Shown here: positions 1 to 7,935 of the stretch, in pieces
Numbering within the stretch: position 1 is the stretch's first letter
Layout: every line of letters begins with the position of its first letter
Assembly: GCA_963697805.1 (NCBI GenBank)
Contig: CAVOPB010000005.1
Coordinates: 124,001-188,000, forward strand
Length of the DNA: 64,000 nucleotides
Direction of reading: 5' to 3'
Origin: VRUE01 sp963697805
Lineage (GTDB): Bacteria; Actinomycetota; Thermoleophilia; Solirubrobacterales; 70-9
Notes under the pieces: model-generated
The model's database searches: none
What the model saw: the letters and a program-made list of their open reading frames with translations, nothing else
What the model was told of the DNA's origin: nothing
Position numbers and translations under genes: made by a program

Positions 1-31
1 TGCAGCCTCCCCTCGTCCGCTCCGCCCTCGA

Positions 32-406
32 TCACAGGACCTCCTCGCGGACCGCGGCGCCGAGGATCCCGTTGACGAAATTCGGCGCGTCGCTGCCGCA
101 GTACTCCTTGACGATGTTGACCGCCTCGTCGATCGCGACCTCGGTCGGAACGTCGTCGCTGTGCTCGATCTCATACAGCGCCACCCGCATCACATTGCGC
201 TCGAGCGGCGCGATCCGGTCGAGGTTCCAGCCCTTGGCGTGGCGGGAGATCACGGCATCGAGGTCGTCGCGGTGGGACTCGACCCCAAGCGCCAGCTCCC
301 GTGTGAACGGGCGCGCCCCGGCGAGCAGGTCCTCGAGCGGGCGCCCGGTGACGTCGTGCTGGTAGCAGGCGAAAACAGCATCGCGGCGTTGGTCGGACCT
401 GCGCAT
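32..406 (-). CDS. nusB: Transcription antitermination factor NusB
   Basis: 124-residue NusB, the RNA-binding antitermination factor that joins NusE (S10) on boxA RNA in rRNA operons. The family core is seen directly: the N-terminal 'RRDAVFACYQHD', the central 'RIAPLERNVMRVALYE' helix and the C-terminal 'VAIDEAVNIVKEY' and 'FVNGILGAA' segments. The start is the ATG before RRSDQRR, which gives a family-typical length; the frame stays open upstream, where it only shadows efp. It lies 26 bases downstream of efp on the same strand, the usual actinobacterial order, so co-transcription is likely. Confidence 0.95.
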   Translation of the reverse strand: MRRSDQRRDAVFACYQHDVTGRPLEDLLAGARPFTRELALGVESHRDDLDAVISRHAKGWNLDRIAPLERNVMRVALYEIEHSDDVPTEVAIDEAVNIVKEYCGSDAPNFVNGILGAAVREEVL

Positions 407-432
407 GCCGTCTATTCTGCCGCGCGCGCCAG

Positions 433-993
433 TTAGGCGCGCGAGACGTACTCGCCGGTGCGGGTGTCGACGCGGACCGATTCGCCCTCTTCGATGAAGA
501 GCGGGACCTGGACCGTGACCCCCGACTCGAGGGTGGCCGACTTGCTGCCGCCGCCGGAGGCGGTGTCCCCCTTGACCCCTGGCTCGGTCGTCGTCACCTT
601 CATCTCGACCGCGCTCGCCACCTGGACGTCGGTCGGCCGTTCGTCGACGAAGAGGATGTCTACCTCGTCGTTGGGCAGCATCCAGCGCTTCGCGTCGGCC
701 GCCAACTCGCCCGGGATCTCGATCTGCTCGTAGTCGCGGTTGTCCATGAAGACCGCCGCGTCGCCGGAGTCGTAGAGGTACTGCATCTTCCGCGACTCGG
801 TCCGGACGGGCCTGAACTTCTCGCCCGCCCGGAAGGTTTTGTCCTGCACCGACCCGTCCTCGATCTTGCGCAGCTTGGTGCGGACGAAGGCGCCTCCCTT
901 GCCCGGCTTCACGTGCTGGAACTCGATGATCTTGAAGACGGTCCCGTCGATCTCGATGTGGGAGCCGTTCTTGAACTGGTTCGTCGAAATCAC
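433..993 (-). CDS. efp: Translation elongation factor P
   Basis: 186-residue EF-P with all three beta-barrel domains. EF-P binds between the P and E sites and helps the ribosome form peptide bonds in proline stretches. The start is a GTG directly before ISTNQFKNG, which matches family N-termini; an upstream ATG would add 13 residues with no homology. The tip of the domain I loop reads PGKGGAF, putting the functional lysine at residue 32. The C-terminus 'VDTRTGEYVSRA' is canonical. No strong ribosome-binding site is visible. The cyclase gene ends 14 bases upstream on the same strand and may be co-transcribed. Confidence 0.96.
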   Translation of the reverse strand: MISTNQFKNGSHIEIDGTVFKIIEFQHVKPGKGGAFVRTKLRKIEDGSVQDKTFRAGEKFRPVRTESRKMQYLYDSGDAAVFMDNRDYEQIEIPGELAADAKRWMLPNDEVDILFVDERPTDVQVASAVEMKVTTTEPGVKGDTASGGGSKSATLESGVTVQVPLFIEEGESVRVDTRTGEYVSRA

Positions 994-1007
994 GGGCGCC
1001 AGGGTAG

Positions 1008-2330
1008 CTAAGCCACGGCAAACAGGCGCCACTCGCCGGGGGCGCCCTTCAGCGTGTGCGGCCCGCGGTCGTCGAACTCGAGGCCGGAGCCGACCACGAG
1101 CTCGCGAACGGTGCTGGAGACAAACAGCTCGCCGGGGTCGGCCAGGGCGCCGATCCTGGCGCCGATGTTGACCGCCATCCCGCTTACGTCGTCGCCGACC
1201 AGCTCGACCTCGCCGGTGTGGATCCCGACCCGGATCTGGATCCCGATCGCGGCCAGCTCGTCGCGTACCGCCGCGGCGCAGCGGATTGCCCGCGCCGGGC
1301 CGTCGAAGGTGGCGAGGAAGCCGTCGCCCATCGTCTTCACCTCGCGCCCGCGGTGGATCTCGAGCTGGCGGCGGACGATCTCGTTGTGGCTCGCGAGCAG
1401 GTCTCGCCAGCGCTTGTCACCGAGTTCGGCCGCCTTCTCCGTCGAGCCGACGATGTCGGTGAAGAGGACCGTCGCCAGCGCTCGTTCGGCTTCCTGGCCC
1501 CGCTGGCGGCCGGTCAGGAACTCTTCGACCTCGTCGAGGATCGCGTCCTGGTCGCCGACCCAGCCGAGGTGATCCTCACCCGGCAGCTCAACGTAGCTGG
1601 CGCCCGGGATGTGCTCGGCGAGGTACCTGCCCTGATCGACCCGGACAAGCTTGTCGCCGCTGCGATGCACGACCAGGGTCGGCGCCGAGATGCTGGGAAG
1701 CACTCCCCGCACATCGATCTCGCGGTAGAGGTCGATCAGCGCGATCGCTCCCGCGGGGCTCGTCCCCTGTCGCAGCAGGCGCCCCCACCACTCGGCGAAC
1801 TCGATGTCCCCGATCATCGTGGGAGCCCAGATCGGAATGCCGATCGGTCCGCCCCACTCCCGGCGCAACAGCTCGCCCCAGCGGTCGAACGCGCTGTCCG
1901 GAACGCCCGACGGATAGTCGGGTCCCTCGACCATCTTCGCGTAGGTCCCGTAGAGGATCAGCGACAAGACCCGCTCCGGGTGGGTGGCCGCGAACAGCAT
2001 CGACATCGGCCCGCCCTCGGAGATCCCGAACACGACCGCCCTCTCGCTCTCCGCCGCGTCGAGCACGGAGTGGAGGTCGTCCATCGAGTTTTCGAGCGTC
2101 GGCGGGGCGGCGGGGCGGTCGGAGAGCCCCTGACCTCGCTTGTCGAAGGCGATCACCCGGGCGAAGGACGAAAGGCGGCGCAAGAAGCGGGCCGTGGTCG
2201 GGTGCTCCCATAGCAGCTCGACGTGGGAGACGAATCCGGGGACGAGGGCGAGGTCGATCTCGCCCTCGCCGAAGGTCCGGTAGGCGATGCTGAGACCGCC
2301 CGAGTCGGCATAGCGGGTACTCGCGTCCAT
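1008..2330 (-). CDS. Alpha/beta hydrolase fused to a class III adenylate/guanylate cyclase
   Basis: 440-residue two-domain protein. Residues 1-275 are an alpha/beta hydrolase with nucleophile elbow GISEGG (S104), acid D226 (SGDKLV) and H254 (GEDHLG). Residues 283-440 are a class III cyclase catalytic domain: metal aspartates D292 (FTDIVGS) and D336 (TMGDG), a substrate-selecting lysine K332, and the NIGAR transition-state pair N388/R392. Cyclase domains work as dimers, so the protein probably homodimerises; the hydrolase half may be a ligand-sensing or catalytic input. No membrane segment or signal peptide is seen, so it is cytosolic. The first ATG with hydrolase homology is used. The hydrolase substrate is unknown. 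ATP is the likelier nucleotide, but this is inference. Confidence 0.9.
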   Translation of the reverse strand: MDASTRYADSGGLSIAYRTFGEGEIDLALVPGFVSHVELLWEHPTTARFLRRLSSFARVIAFDKRGQGLSDRPAAPPTLENSMDDLHSVLDAAESERAVVFGISEGGPMSMLFAATHPERVLSLILYGTYAKMVEGPDYPSGVPDSAFDRWGELLRREWGGPIGIPIWAPTMIGDIEFAEWWGRLLRQGTSPAGAIALIDLYREIDVRGVLPSISAPTLVVHRSGDKLVRVDQGRYLAEHIPGASYVELPGEDHLGWVGDQDAILDEVEEFLTGRQRGQEAERALATVLFTDIVGSTEKAAELGDKRWRDLLASHNEIVRRQLEIHRGREVKTMGDGFLATFDGPARAIRCAAAVRDELAAIGIQIRVGIHTGEVELVGDDVSGMAVNIGARIGALADPGELFVSSTVRELVVGSGLEFDDRGPHTLKGAPGEWRLFAVA

Positions 2331-2367
2331 TTGCGGTGTTACGTAATCTATGTCTGCAGGGGCAATT

Positions 2368-2871
2368 GTGAGAGGAACGCCGGGGATACTCGCCGCGCTT
2401 GGTGCCGCGATGCTTTTCGCGGGCGTCGCCCATGCCGCGACGCCGATCCTGCCGGCGGAACCGACCCGGACCGAATATGTCGCCGCGGTCGAGCCGATCT
2501 GCCAGGCCAACACCGAAGCGAACACCCGGATCCTCAAGGGCGCGCGAGGCAAAGTCAAAGCCGAGAAGCTGGCGCCGGCCGGAAATCAGTTCATGCGGGC
2601 CTCGGCGGCCTTCGGCAAGACGATCACCCAGCTCGAAGCGGTCACCCGTCCCCCGGCGGACGACGCGAGGCTCGTCAAGTGGTTCGGGTTCCTCGACACC
2701 GTGCAGGAAAACCTCGGCAAGATCGGCAAGGCGCTGAAGGAAGACAACCGGGTCAAGGCCAACCACGAAGCGATCCGGGCCGAACGGAGCGCCAACGCCG
2801 CCAACAACGTCAGCTCGATCTTCCCCTTCCACTACTGCAAACTGACTCCCTCCCGCTTCAGCGGTACCTGA
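2368..2871 (+). CDS. Secreted protein of unknown function
   Basis: Small exported protein. The N-terminus (RGTPGILAALGAAMLFAGVAHA) is a signal peptide with an AHA cleavage motif. The mature part is helical and charged, with two cysteines (VEPICQAN and FHYCKL) that could form a disulfide. The GTG at this position is preceded by CAGGGGC at good spacing; an ATG six codons upstream is the alternative but would lie only 19 bases from the divergent cyclase start. The stop lies four bases from the convergent SDR stop. I do not recognise the family; the overall shape resembles other actinobacterial envelope proteins of no known role. Confidence 0.7.
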   Translation: MRGTPGILAALGAAMLFAGVAHAATPILPAEPTRTEYVAAVEPICQANTEANTRILKGARGKVKAEKLAPAGNQFMRASAAFGKTITQLEAVTRPPADDARLVKWFGFLDTVQENLGKIGKALKEDNRVKANHEAIRAERSANAANNVSSIFPFHYCKLTPSRFSGT

Positions 2872-2875
2872 GCGG

Positions 2876-3688
2876 TCAGTCCGAGGATTCGGCGCCGGTG
2901 CTGGTAGTCAGCGCCGCGGCCCCACCGCCGGCGAGCACGCGGCGGACCAGGCGGGGCGCGACGATGCGGGCGACCCCGGCGAGGGCGTAGGCCCGCGGCA
3001 CGTAGCGCTCCGCCTTCCCCTCGAGCCCGGTCTCTACGATCGCCTCGGCGACCTTCTCGGGTTTGGAGACGATCCAGCGGGTCAGGGCCCGCTCGCGCAA
3101 CTCGGTGGCCGGGAAGCCCTCGGTGGCGATGAATCCCGGTAGCACGAGGCCGACGTGGATGCCGTTGCCGCGCTCCTCGGAATAGAGCGCGTCGTTCCAG
3201 CCGATCAACGCGAACTTGCTCGCCGAGTAGGAGCCAGTCCGGGCGCGTGCGACCCGGCCCGCGGTGCTGGCGACGTTGACGATCGCGCTCGGAGCCGAGC
3301 TGCGGAGGATCGGCAGCAGGGCCTCGGTCAGGCGCAGGACGGCGTCGAAGTTGAGCTCCATATGGCGCTGCGCGTTCGCGTGCCCACCCTCGGCGAAGCT
3401 GGCACGCCAGGAGCCGCCGGCGTTGTTGACCAACAGCGTCAGCCTGCCGTCGTTGTGCTCGGCGACGTGGTCGCGCACCCGCGACGGCGCATCGTCATCG
3501 GTGAGGTCGGCGGCGACGTACGTCGCCGGGCAGGGCAGCGAGTCGGCCAGTGCCCGCAGCCTCTCCTCGCGCCTCGCGACGAGTACCAGCTTCGCTCCCG
3601 GCTCCCGCGCCAGGCGGCGGGCAGTTGCCTCGCCGATGCCGCTGGATGCACCGGTGACCAGGACGACCGGTTCGCGAAGGCGGCTCAT
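2876..3688 (-). CDS. Short-chain dehydrogenase/reductase (SDR)
   Basis: 270-residue classical SDR, an NAD(P)-dependent oxidoreductase. The Rossmann motif is TGASSGIGEA near the N-terminus, NNAGG follows strand 4, and the catalytic set is Ser (NVASTAG), Tyr and Lys (GSYSASKFAL). The C-terminus carries a hydrophobic 'AYALAGVARIVAPRLVRRVL' stretch that may touch the membrane. An arginine follows the cofactor glycines (VARREERL), which suggests NADP(H). Substrate cannot be told from sequence. It is divergent from the M42 peptidase gene, with 45 bases between the two starts. Confidence 0.9.
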   Translation of the reverse strand: MSRLREPVVLVTGASSGIGEATARRLAREPGAKLVLVARREERLRALADSLPCPATYVAADLTDDDAPSRVRDHVAEHNDGRLTLLVNNAGGSWRASFAEGGHANAQRHMELNFDAVLRLTEALLPILRSSAPSAIVNVASTAGRVARARTGSYSASKFALIGWNDALYSEERGNGIHVGLVLPGFIATEGFPATELRERALTRWIVSKPEKVAEAIVETGLEGKAERYVPRAYALAGVARIVAPRLVRRVLAGGGAAALTTSTGAESSD

Positions 3689-3733
3689 GCCGGCAAACGC
3701 TATTCGAATTGCTCCGACATACTCCCGAACCCG

Positions 3734-4783
3734 ATGGCCGAGACCCCCGCCCTGCTCGACAAGCTGCTGCGCGCGGCAGCACCATCCGGCCACGAGGCGC
3801 CGGCGGCCGCGGTCTGGCGTGAGGAGGCCTCCTTCGCCGAGATCAGCACCGACGGGATCGGCTCCTCGATTGCCACGGTCGGTGAGGGCGCCCCGCTCCT
3901 GGCCGTCGTCGGCCACATCGACGAGATCGGCCTCGCGATCACCCACATCGACGAGCAGGGATTTCTCTGGTTCACGACGATCGGCGGCTGGGATCCGCAG
4001 ATCCTCGTCGGCCAGCGGATCGAGATCCACACCCGCGACGGGATCGTCCCCGGCGTCGTCGGCCGCAAACCGATCCACCTTCTCGAGGCGGACCAGCGCA
4101 AGAAGGTGGTCGAGCTGAAGGGCCTCCACATCGACGTCGGCGCCGCCGATCGCGACGAGGCGGCGGAAATGGTCAGGGTCGGCGACCCGGTCGTGATCGC
4201 GTCCGAGCCGGTCGCGCTCGCCGGTGGCCGGCTGGCCTCGCGGGCGATGGACAACCGGCTCGGCTCCTACATCGCTCTCGAGGCGCTGCGCCGCTGCCAC
4301 GAGCGCGGCACCCTGCGGGGCAGCTTTGCGGCGGTGGCCGGGGTTCAGGAGGAGATCGGGCTTAACGGGGCGAGGACCGCGGCCTTCACGGTTCGCCCGG
4401 ACCTCGCGGTGGCGATCGACGTCACTCATGCGACCGACGCTCCGGGCGTGGACGAGAAACAGCTGGGCAGCCACCCCCTCGGGTCGGGCCCGGTGATCGG
4501 GCGCGGCTCGACCCTCTCGCCGAAGGTCTTCGAGCTCATGGTCGAGGCGGCCGAGGAAGCCGGGATCGAGCACACGATCGAGGCCAGCGGCCGCAGCAGC
4601 GGCACCGATGCCGACGCGATCCAGATCTCGCGCTCGGGGATCCCGACCGGGCTCGTCTCGATTCCCCTCCGCTACATGCACTCACCGGTTGAGATGGTCG
4701 ACCTCGCCGACGTCGAGGCCACGGTCGCCCTGATCGCGGCCTTCGCCGAGAGCCTGGTCGAGGGCGTCGACCTCAGCCGCTAG
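3734..4783 (+). CDS. M42 family metallo-aminopeptidase
   Basis: 349-residue M42 peptidase of the FrvX/TET aminopeptidase type, a dinuclear zinc or cobalt exopeptidase that usually forms dodecameric tetrahedra in the cytosol. Likely ligands and catalytic residues are visible: H61 (GHIDEIG), D173 (RAMDNRLG), E206/E207 (VQEEIG), D229 (AIDVTHATD) and H316 (RYMHSPVE). Length is normal for the family. The start is the ATG before AETPALLDKLL. The last four bases overlap the stop of the convergent pepQ gene. Family members are sometimes mislabelled endoglucanase; the metal ligands here support peptidase. Confidence 0.93.
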   Translation: MAETPALLDKLLRAAAPSGHEAPAAAVWREEASFAEISTDGIGSSIATVGEGAPLLAVVGHIDEIGLAITHIDEQGFLWFTTIGGWDPQILVGQRIEIHTRDGIVPGVVGRKPIHLLEADQRKKVVELKGLHIDVGAADRDEAAEMVRVGDPVVIASEPVALAGGRLASRAMDNRLGSYIALEALRRCHERGTLRGSFAAVAGVQEEIGLNGARTAAFTVRPDLAVAIDVTHATDAPGVDEKQLGSHPLGSGPVIGRGSTLSPKVFELMVEAAEEAGIEHTIEASGRSSGTDADAIQISRSGIPTGLVSIPLRYMHSPVEMVDLADVEATVALIAAFAESLVEGVDLSR

Positions 4784-5841
4784 TCAACGACCTGGAGGTC
4801 TTTCGGCAGGCTGCTGAGGTTGTCGTGTCCGTCGGCGGTGACGACGACGAGGTCCTCGATCCTGACCCCGAGCTCGCCGGGCAGGTAAACGCCGGGCTCG
4901 ATCGTCACCACTTCCCCCACCGCGAGGACGTCCTCGGAGCGGCGTGAGACGCGAGGCCCCTCGTGGACCTCGAGGCCGACACCGTGGCCGAGGCCGTGGC
5001 CGAAGCGCTCGCCGTGGCCGGCGGCCTCGATGATCTCGCGGGCGACCTCGTCGAGCGCCTCGCCGCCGATTCCCGCCCTGACCGCGTCCAGCGATGCCTG
5101 CTGGGCCTCGCGGACGACCTCGTAGACCTCGCGCGCCGCCTCCCCGGGCTCACCGACGGCGAAGGTGCGGGTGCCGTCGGAGCAGTAGCCGTCGAGCTTC
5201 GCCCCCATGTCGAATACGACCAGCTCACCCTCGCCGATCTCGTGCTCCCCGGGCTCGGCGTGGGGCAACGCCCCGTTGACTCCGGCGGCGACGATCGCCG
5301 GGAACGATGGGTCGCCGCCCAACTCGCGGATCCGGGCTTCGGCATCGCGAGCGACGTCGCGCTCTCGGCGGCCGCCGAGGCCGCGCTCGAGGGCCCAGCG
5401 CCAGACCTCGTCGGCCATCTCCGAGGCGGCGGCGATCGCCTCGAGCTCGGCCGGGTCCTTGACCCGCCGCAGCTTTTCGACGTCGCCTCCGGCGGCGAGA
5501 AGCTCGACCCCGTCGGGCAGTTTCTCCTCGAGCCGCTTCAGGGTGCGCACCGCCAGGTGCTCGTCCTCGAACCCGACCTTGCCCGACAGGCGCTCGGCGA
5601 TCCCGCCCAGCCAGTCGTCCTCGATCGTGATCACCTCCCAGCCCTCGACCTCGACCTCGGCCCGCTCGGTGTAGCGAAAGTCGGTGAAGAAGAGGCGGGT
5701 CTCGGGGCCGCAGACGCAGACGCCGTTGGTGCCGGTGAACCCGGTCAGGTAGCGGACGTTGACGAGGTGGGTGATGACGGTGAGGTCGAGCTCGCGCTCG
5801 GTGACGAGGCCAGCGAGGCGCTCGCCGCGGGCGGCGCTCAT
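4780..5841 (-). CDS. pepQ: M24 family Xaa-Pro aminopeptidase/dipeptidase
   Basis: 353-residue creatinase-fold (pita-bread) metallopeptidase that removes N-terminal residues before proline or splits Xaa-Pro dipeptides. Metal ligands are D211, D222 (DGYCSDGT), H286 (GHGLGHGVG), E315 (TIEPGVY) and E329 (RIEDLV); H194 sits in the substrate loop (LPHAEPG). The N-terminal non-catalytic domain begins with ITHLVNVRYLTGFTGTNG. The ATG overlaps the aroQ stop as ATGA, so translation is probably coupled. In many actinobacteria this gene directly precedes efp; here it does not. PepQ versus YpdF/PepP-type specificity is not resolved. Confidence 0.92.
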   Translation of the reverse strand: MSAARGERLAGLVTERELDLTVITHLVNVRYLTGFTGTNGVCVCGPETRLFFTDFRYTERAEVEVEGWEVITIEDDWLGGIAERLSGKVGFEDEHLAVRTLKRLEEKLPDGVELLAAGGDVEKLRRVKDPAELEAIAAASEMADEVWRWALERGLGGRRERDVARDAEARIRELGGDPSFPAIVAAGVNGALPHAEPGEHEIGEGELVVFDMGAKLDGYCSDGTRTFAVGEPGEAAREVYEVVREAQQASLDAVRAGIGGEALDEVAREIIEAAGHGERFGHGLGHGVGLEVHEGPRVSRRSEDVLAVGEVVTIEPGVYLPGELGVRIEDLVVVTADGHDNLSSLPKDLQVVD

Positions 5842-6287
5842 GGGTCCAGCGCCCGCGCCAGGGTGGCAAGCGCGTCGCGGTAGCCCTCGGGCCCCCTGCC
5901 GGCGATCTTCTCGAGGACGAGGCCATCGAAGACCGAGACCCGGCGCCAGTCGTCGCGGGACTCGACGTCCGAGAGGTGGACCTCGACCGCCGGCAGCCCG
6001 GCGACCTCGAGTGCGTCGGCGATCGCGCGGCTGTAGTGGGTCCAGGCGCCGGCGTTGACCACCACCGCGTCGCTGAGGTCAGGCAGCCGGTGCAGGAACT
6101 CGACGAACTCACCCTCCGAGTTGGTCTGGAAGAAGGTCGTCTCGAGGCCGATCTCATGTGCCCAGGCGCCGATCTTCCGCTCCAGCTCGTCGAGCGAGAT
6201 GCCGCCGTAGATCTCTGGATCGCGGCGGTCGAGGATGTCGAAGTTGACGCCGTGCAGGACGGCGACGCGGTTGTGGGCGCCGGTCAT
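5838..6287 (-). CDS. aroQ: Type II 3-dehydroquinate dehydratase
   Basis: 149-residue type II dehydroquinase, third step of the shikimate pathway (3-dehydroquinate to 3-dehydroshikimate), usually a dodecamer. Catalytic features are kept: the R22 to Y27 lid (RRDPEIYGG), N78 and H84 in VNAGAWTHYS, and H104 in EVHLSDVESRDDWRR. The first motif reads HGVNFDIL, where most family members have NGPNLNLL, so this is a divergent member although the asparagine is kept. It overlaps aroKB upstream and pepQ downstream by four bases each, so the three genes are probably one translational unit. Confidence 0.9.
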   Translation of the reverse strand: MTGAHNRVAVLHGVNFDILDRRDPEIYGGISLDELERKIGAWAHEIGLETTFFQTNSEGEFVEFLHRLPDLSDAVVVNAGAWTHYSRAIADALEVAGLPAVEVHLSDVESRDDWRRVSVFDGLVLEKIAGRGPEGYRDALATLARALDP

Positions 6288-7882
6288 GCGAGCAACTCCT
6301 CCACGGCCGCTCGCACCCTAGCCGGATCGAGGAGCTGTCCGACCCTCGGCTCGCCGGGCGTTGAGAGCAGGACGAAGGCGACCCCGTCGGCGGTCCGCTT
6401 CTTGTCGCGCTCGAGGGCCCCGAGGACTGCGTCGACCTCGACCTCCGGCGCCAGCGCGACCGGGAGGTCGCGCCGGCGCAGGATCGCCTCGACCTCGTCG
6501 TGGAGGTCGTTGGCGTCAGAGAGGCGCAGCGCTGCCAGCAGGCCGAGGCCAATCGCCTCGCCGTGACGGTAGCGGGAGTAGCCGCTCGCGGCCTCGATCG
6601 CGTGCCCGACGGTGTGGCCGAGATTGAGCGCGGCGCGGAGGCCGGAGTCGCGCTCGTCGGCGGCGACGACCTCGCACTTGTAGCGGGCGCAGGCGAAGAC
6701 GATGTCGTCGAGCCGGGTCGGGTCGATCGCATCGATCGAGCGGACTCGATCCCAGAGCGACCCGCCCGCCAGTAGGCCCGTCTTGAGCGCCTCGACGAAG
6801 CCGGCGCCGAGCTCCTCCGGCGGCAGGCCTGCGAGGGTCCCGGTGTCGGCGATCACCGCCGCCGGCAGGTGGTAGGCGCCGGCGTAGTTCTTGCCCTCGG
6901 GGAGGTCGACGCCGGTCTTGCCGCCGTAGGCCGAGTCGACCTGGGCGACGAGGGTGGTCGGAGCCTGGACGACCGGAACCCCGCGCTGGTAGGTGTGGGC
7001 GCAGAACCCCGCCAGGTCCCCGACCACGCCGCCGCCGAGGGCGACGATGTGGTCCTCGCGCGTCATCCCGGCGCGGGCCAGCTCGCGCAGGACCGACTCC
7101 GCCTCCGCCATCGTCTTCGCGCCCTCGCCGGGGTCGACCTCGATCCGGGCCGCCAGCGGCTCGAGCCGCTCGGCGAAAAGCGGGCCGACGGACGAGTCGG
7201 TGACGCAGAAGCGCCGGCTCGACAGCGGCCACCACTCGGACTCAAGCAGTCCCTGGCCGATGTAGATCGGGTAGGCCCCCGAGGAGCTTTCCGCCCAGAT
7301 CAGCCGCGTCCCCGGCGGGAGCTCGGAGAGGGTCGCGATCGCGGGGATCGCCGCTGCCGTGCCGCGCGGTGTCCGCGAGAGGACGACGACGTCGGCGAGC
7401 TCCTCGTAGAGGTGCGCGCGCTCGGCGTGGAGGGCGTGGAACTCGGATTCGTCGCGGGCAAGCGGGCGTTCGCCACCGGACACCCGCTGCCAGGCGTCCT
7501 CGGGGCCGACGGGAAGCCAGACCACGGTGTGGCGGTCGAGCGCCGCGCGGACCCGGTCGGAGAGGACGCTGCCGCCGCCGAGCGCGATCGCGCCGCCATC
7601 CGCCTCCTCCAGCAGGGCGCCGACGACCTCGGCCTCGCGCTCCCTGAACGCCGCCTCGCCGTCGCTCTCGAAGTACTCGGCGATCGGCGTGCCCAGCTCG
7701 CGCTCGAGCAGATCGTCGGTCTCGGTCGCCTCCAGCCCCGTCGCGGCCGCCGCCTTCAGGGCTGCGCTCTTGCCCGCCCCCATAAACCCGATGAAGACCA
7801 GTGCCGGCTTCAAGGTGTGCCCGGCCGCCCCCGAATCATCCGGCCGCCTGCTCTGCTCCCGCTCGCTCGCGCTAGTCATCAC
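6284..7882 (-). CDS. aroKB: Bifunctional shikimate kinase / 3-dehydroquinate synthase (AroKB fusion)
   Basis: 532-residue fusion. Residues 25 to about 185 are shikimate kinase: Walker A GAGKS (35-39), TDD (55-57), the GGG substrate loop (102-104) and lid RPLAR (139-143). Residues from about 195 are 3-dehydroquinate synthase: the NAD motif GGGVVGDLAGF (from 283), PTTLVAQVDSAYGGKT (308-323) and zinc ligand NLGHTVGHAIE. The two enzymes catalyse steps 5 and 2 of the shikimate pathway. Two ATGs in tandem begin the frame; the first is used. Both domains look complete. Such fusions are known in a few lineages such as Thermotoga and Bifidobacterium. The next gene, aroQ, uses the DHQ this protein makes. 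Confidence 0.95.
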   Translation of the reverse strand: MMTSASEREQSRRPDDSGAAGHTLKPALVFIGFMGAGKSAALKAAAATGLEATETDDLLERELGTPIAEYFESDGEAAFREREAEVVGALLEEADGGAIALGGGSVLSDRVRAALDRHTVVWLPVGPEDAWQRVSGGERPLARDESEFHALHAERAHLYEELADVVVLSRTPRGTAAAIPAIATLSELPPGTRLIWAESSSGAYPIYIGQGLLESEWWPLSSRRFCVTDSSVGPLFAERLEPLAARIEVDPGEGAKTMAEAESVLRELARAGMTREDHIVALGGGVVGDLAGFCAHTYQRGVPVVQAPTTLVAQVDSAYGGKTGVDLPEGKNYAGAYHLPAAVIADTGTLAGLPPEELGAGFVEALKTGLLAGGSLWDRVRSIDAIDPTRLDDIVFACARYKCEVVAADERDSGLRAALNLGHTVGHAIEAASGYSRYRHGEAIGLGLLAALRLSDANDLHDEVEAILRRRDLPVALAPEVEVDAVLGALERDKKRTADGVAFVLLSTPGEPRVGQLLDPARVRAAVEELLA

Positions 7883-7935
7883 CGGTGATCTCGCTCGCTC
7901 GCTCCCGCGTCCGCGGCGGCCGGGTGAGTGCAGGA

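Noticed and set aside
1056..2213. Long plus-strand open frame opposite the hydrolase-cyclase gene
   Set aside because: Antisense shadow of a high-GC gene; no domain, Asp/Val/Arg-biased composition.
4963..5883. Long plus-strand open frame opposite pepQ
   Set aside because: No homology and fully covered by a clear minus-strand M24 peptidase.
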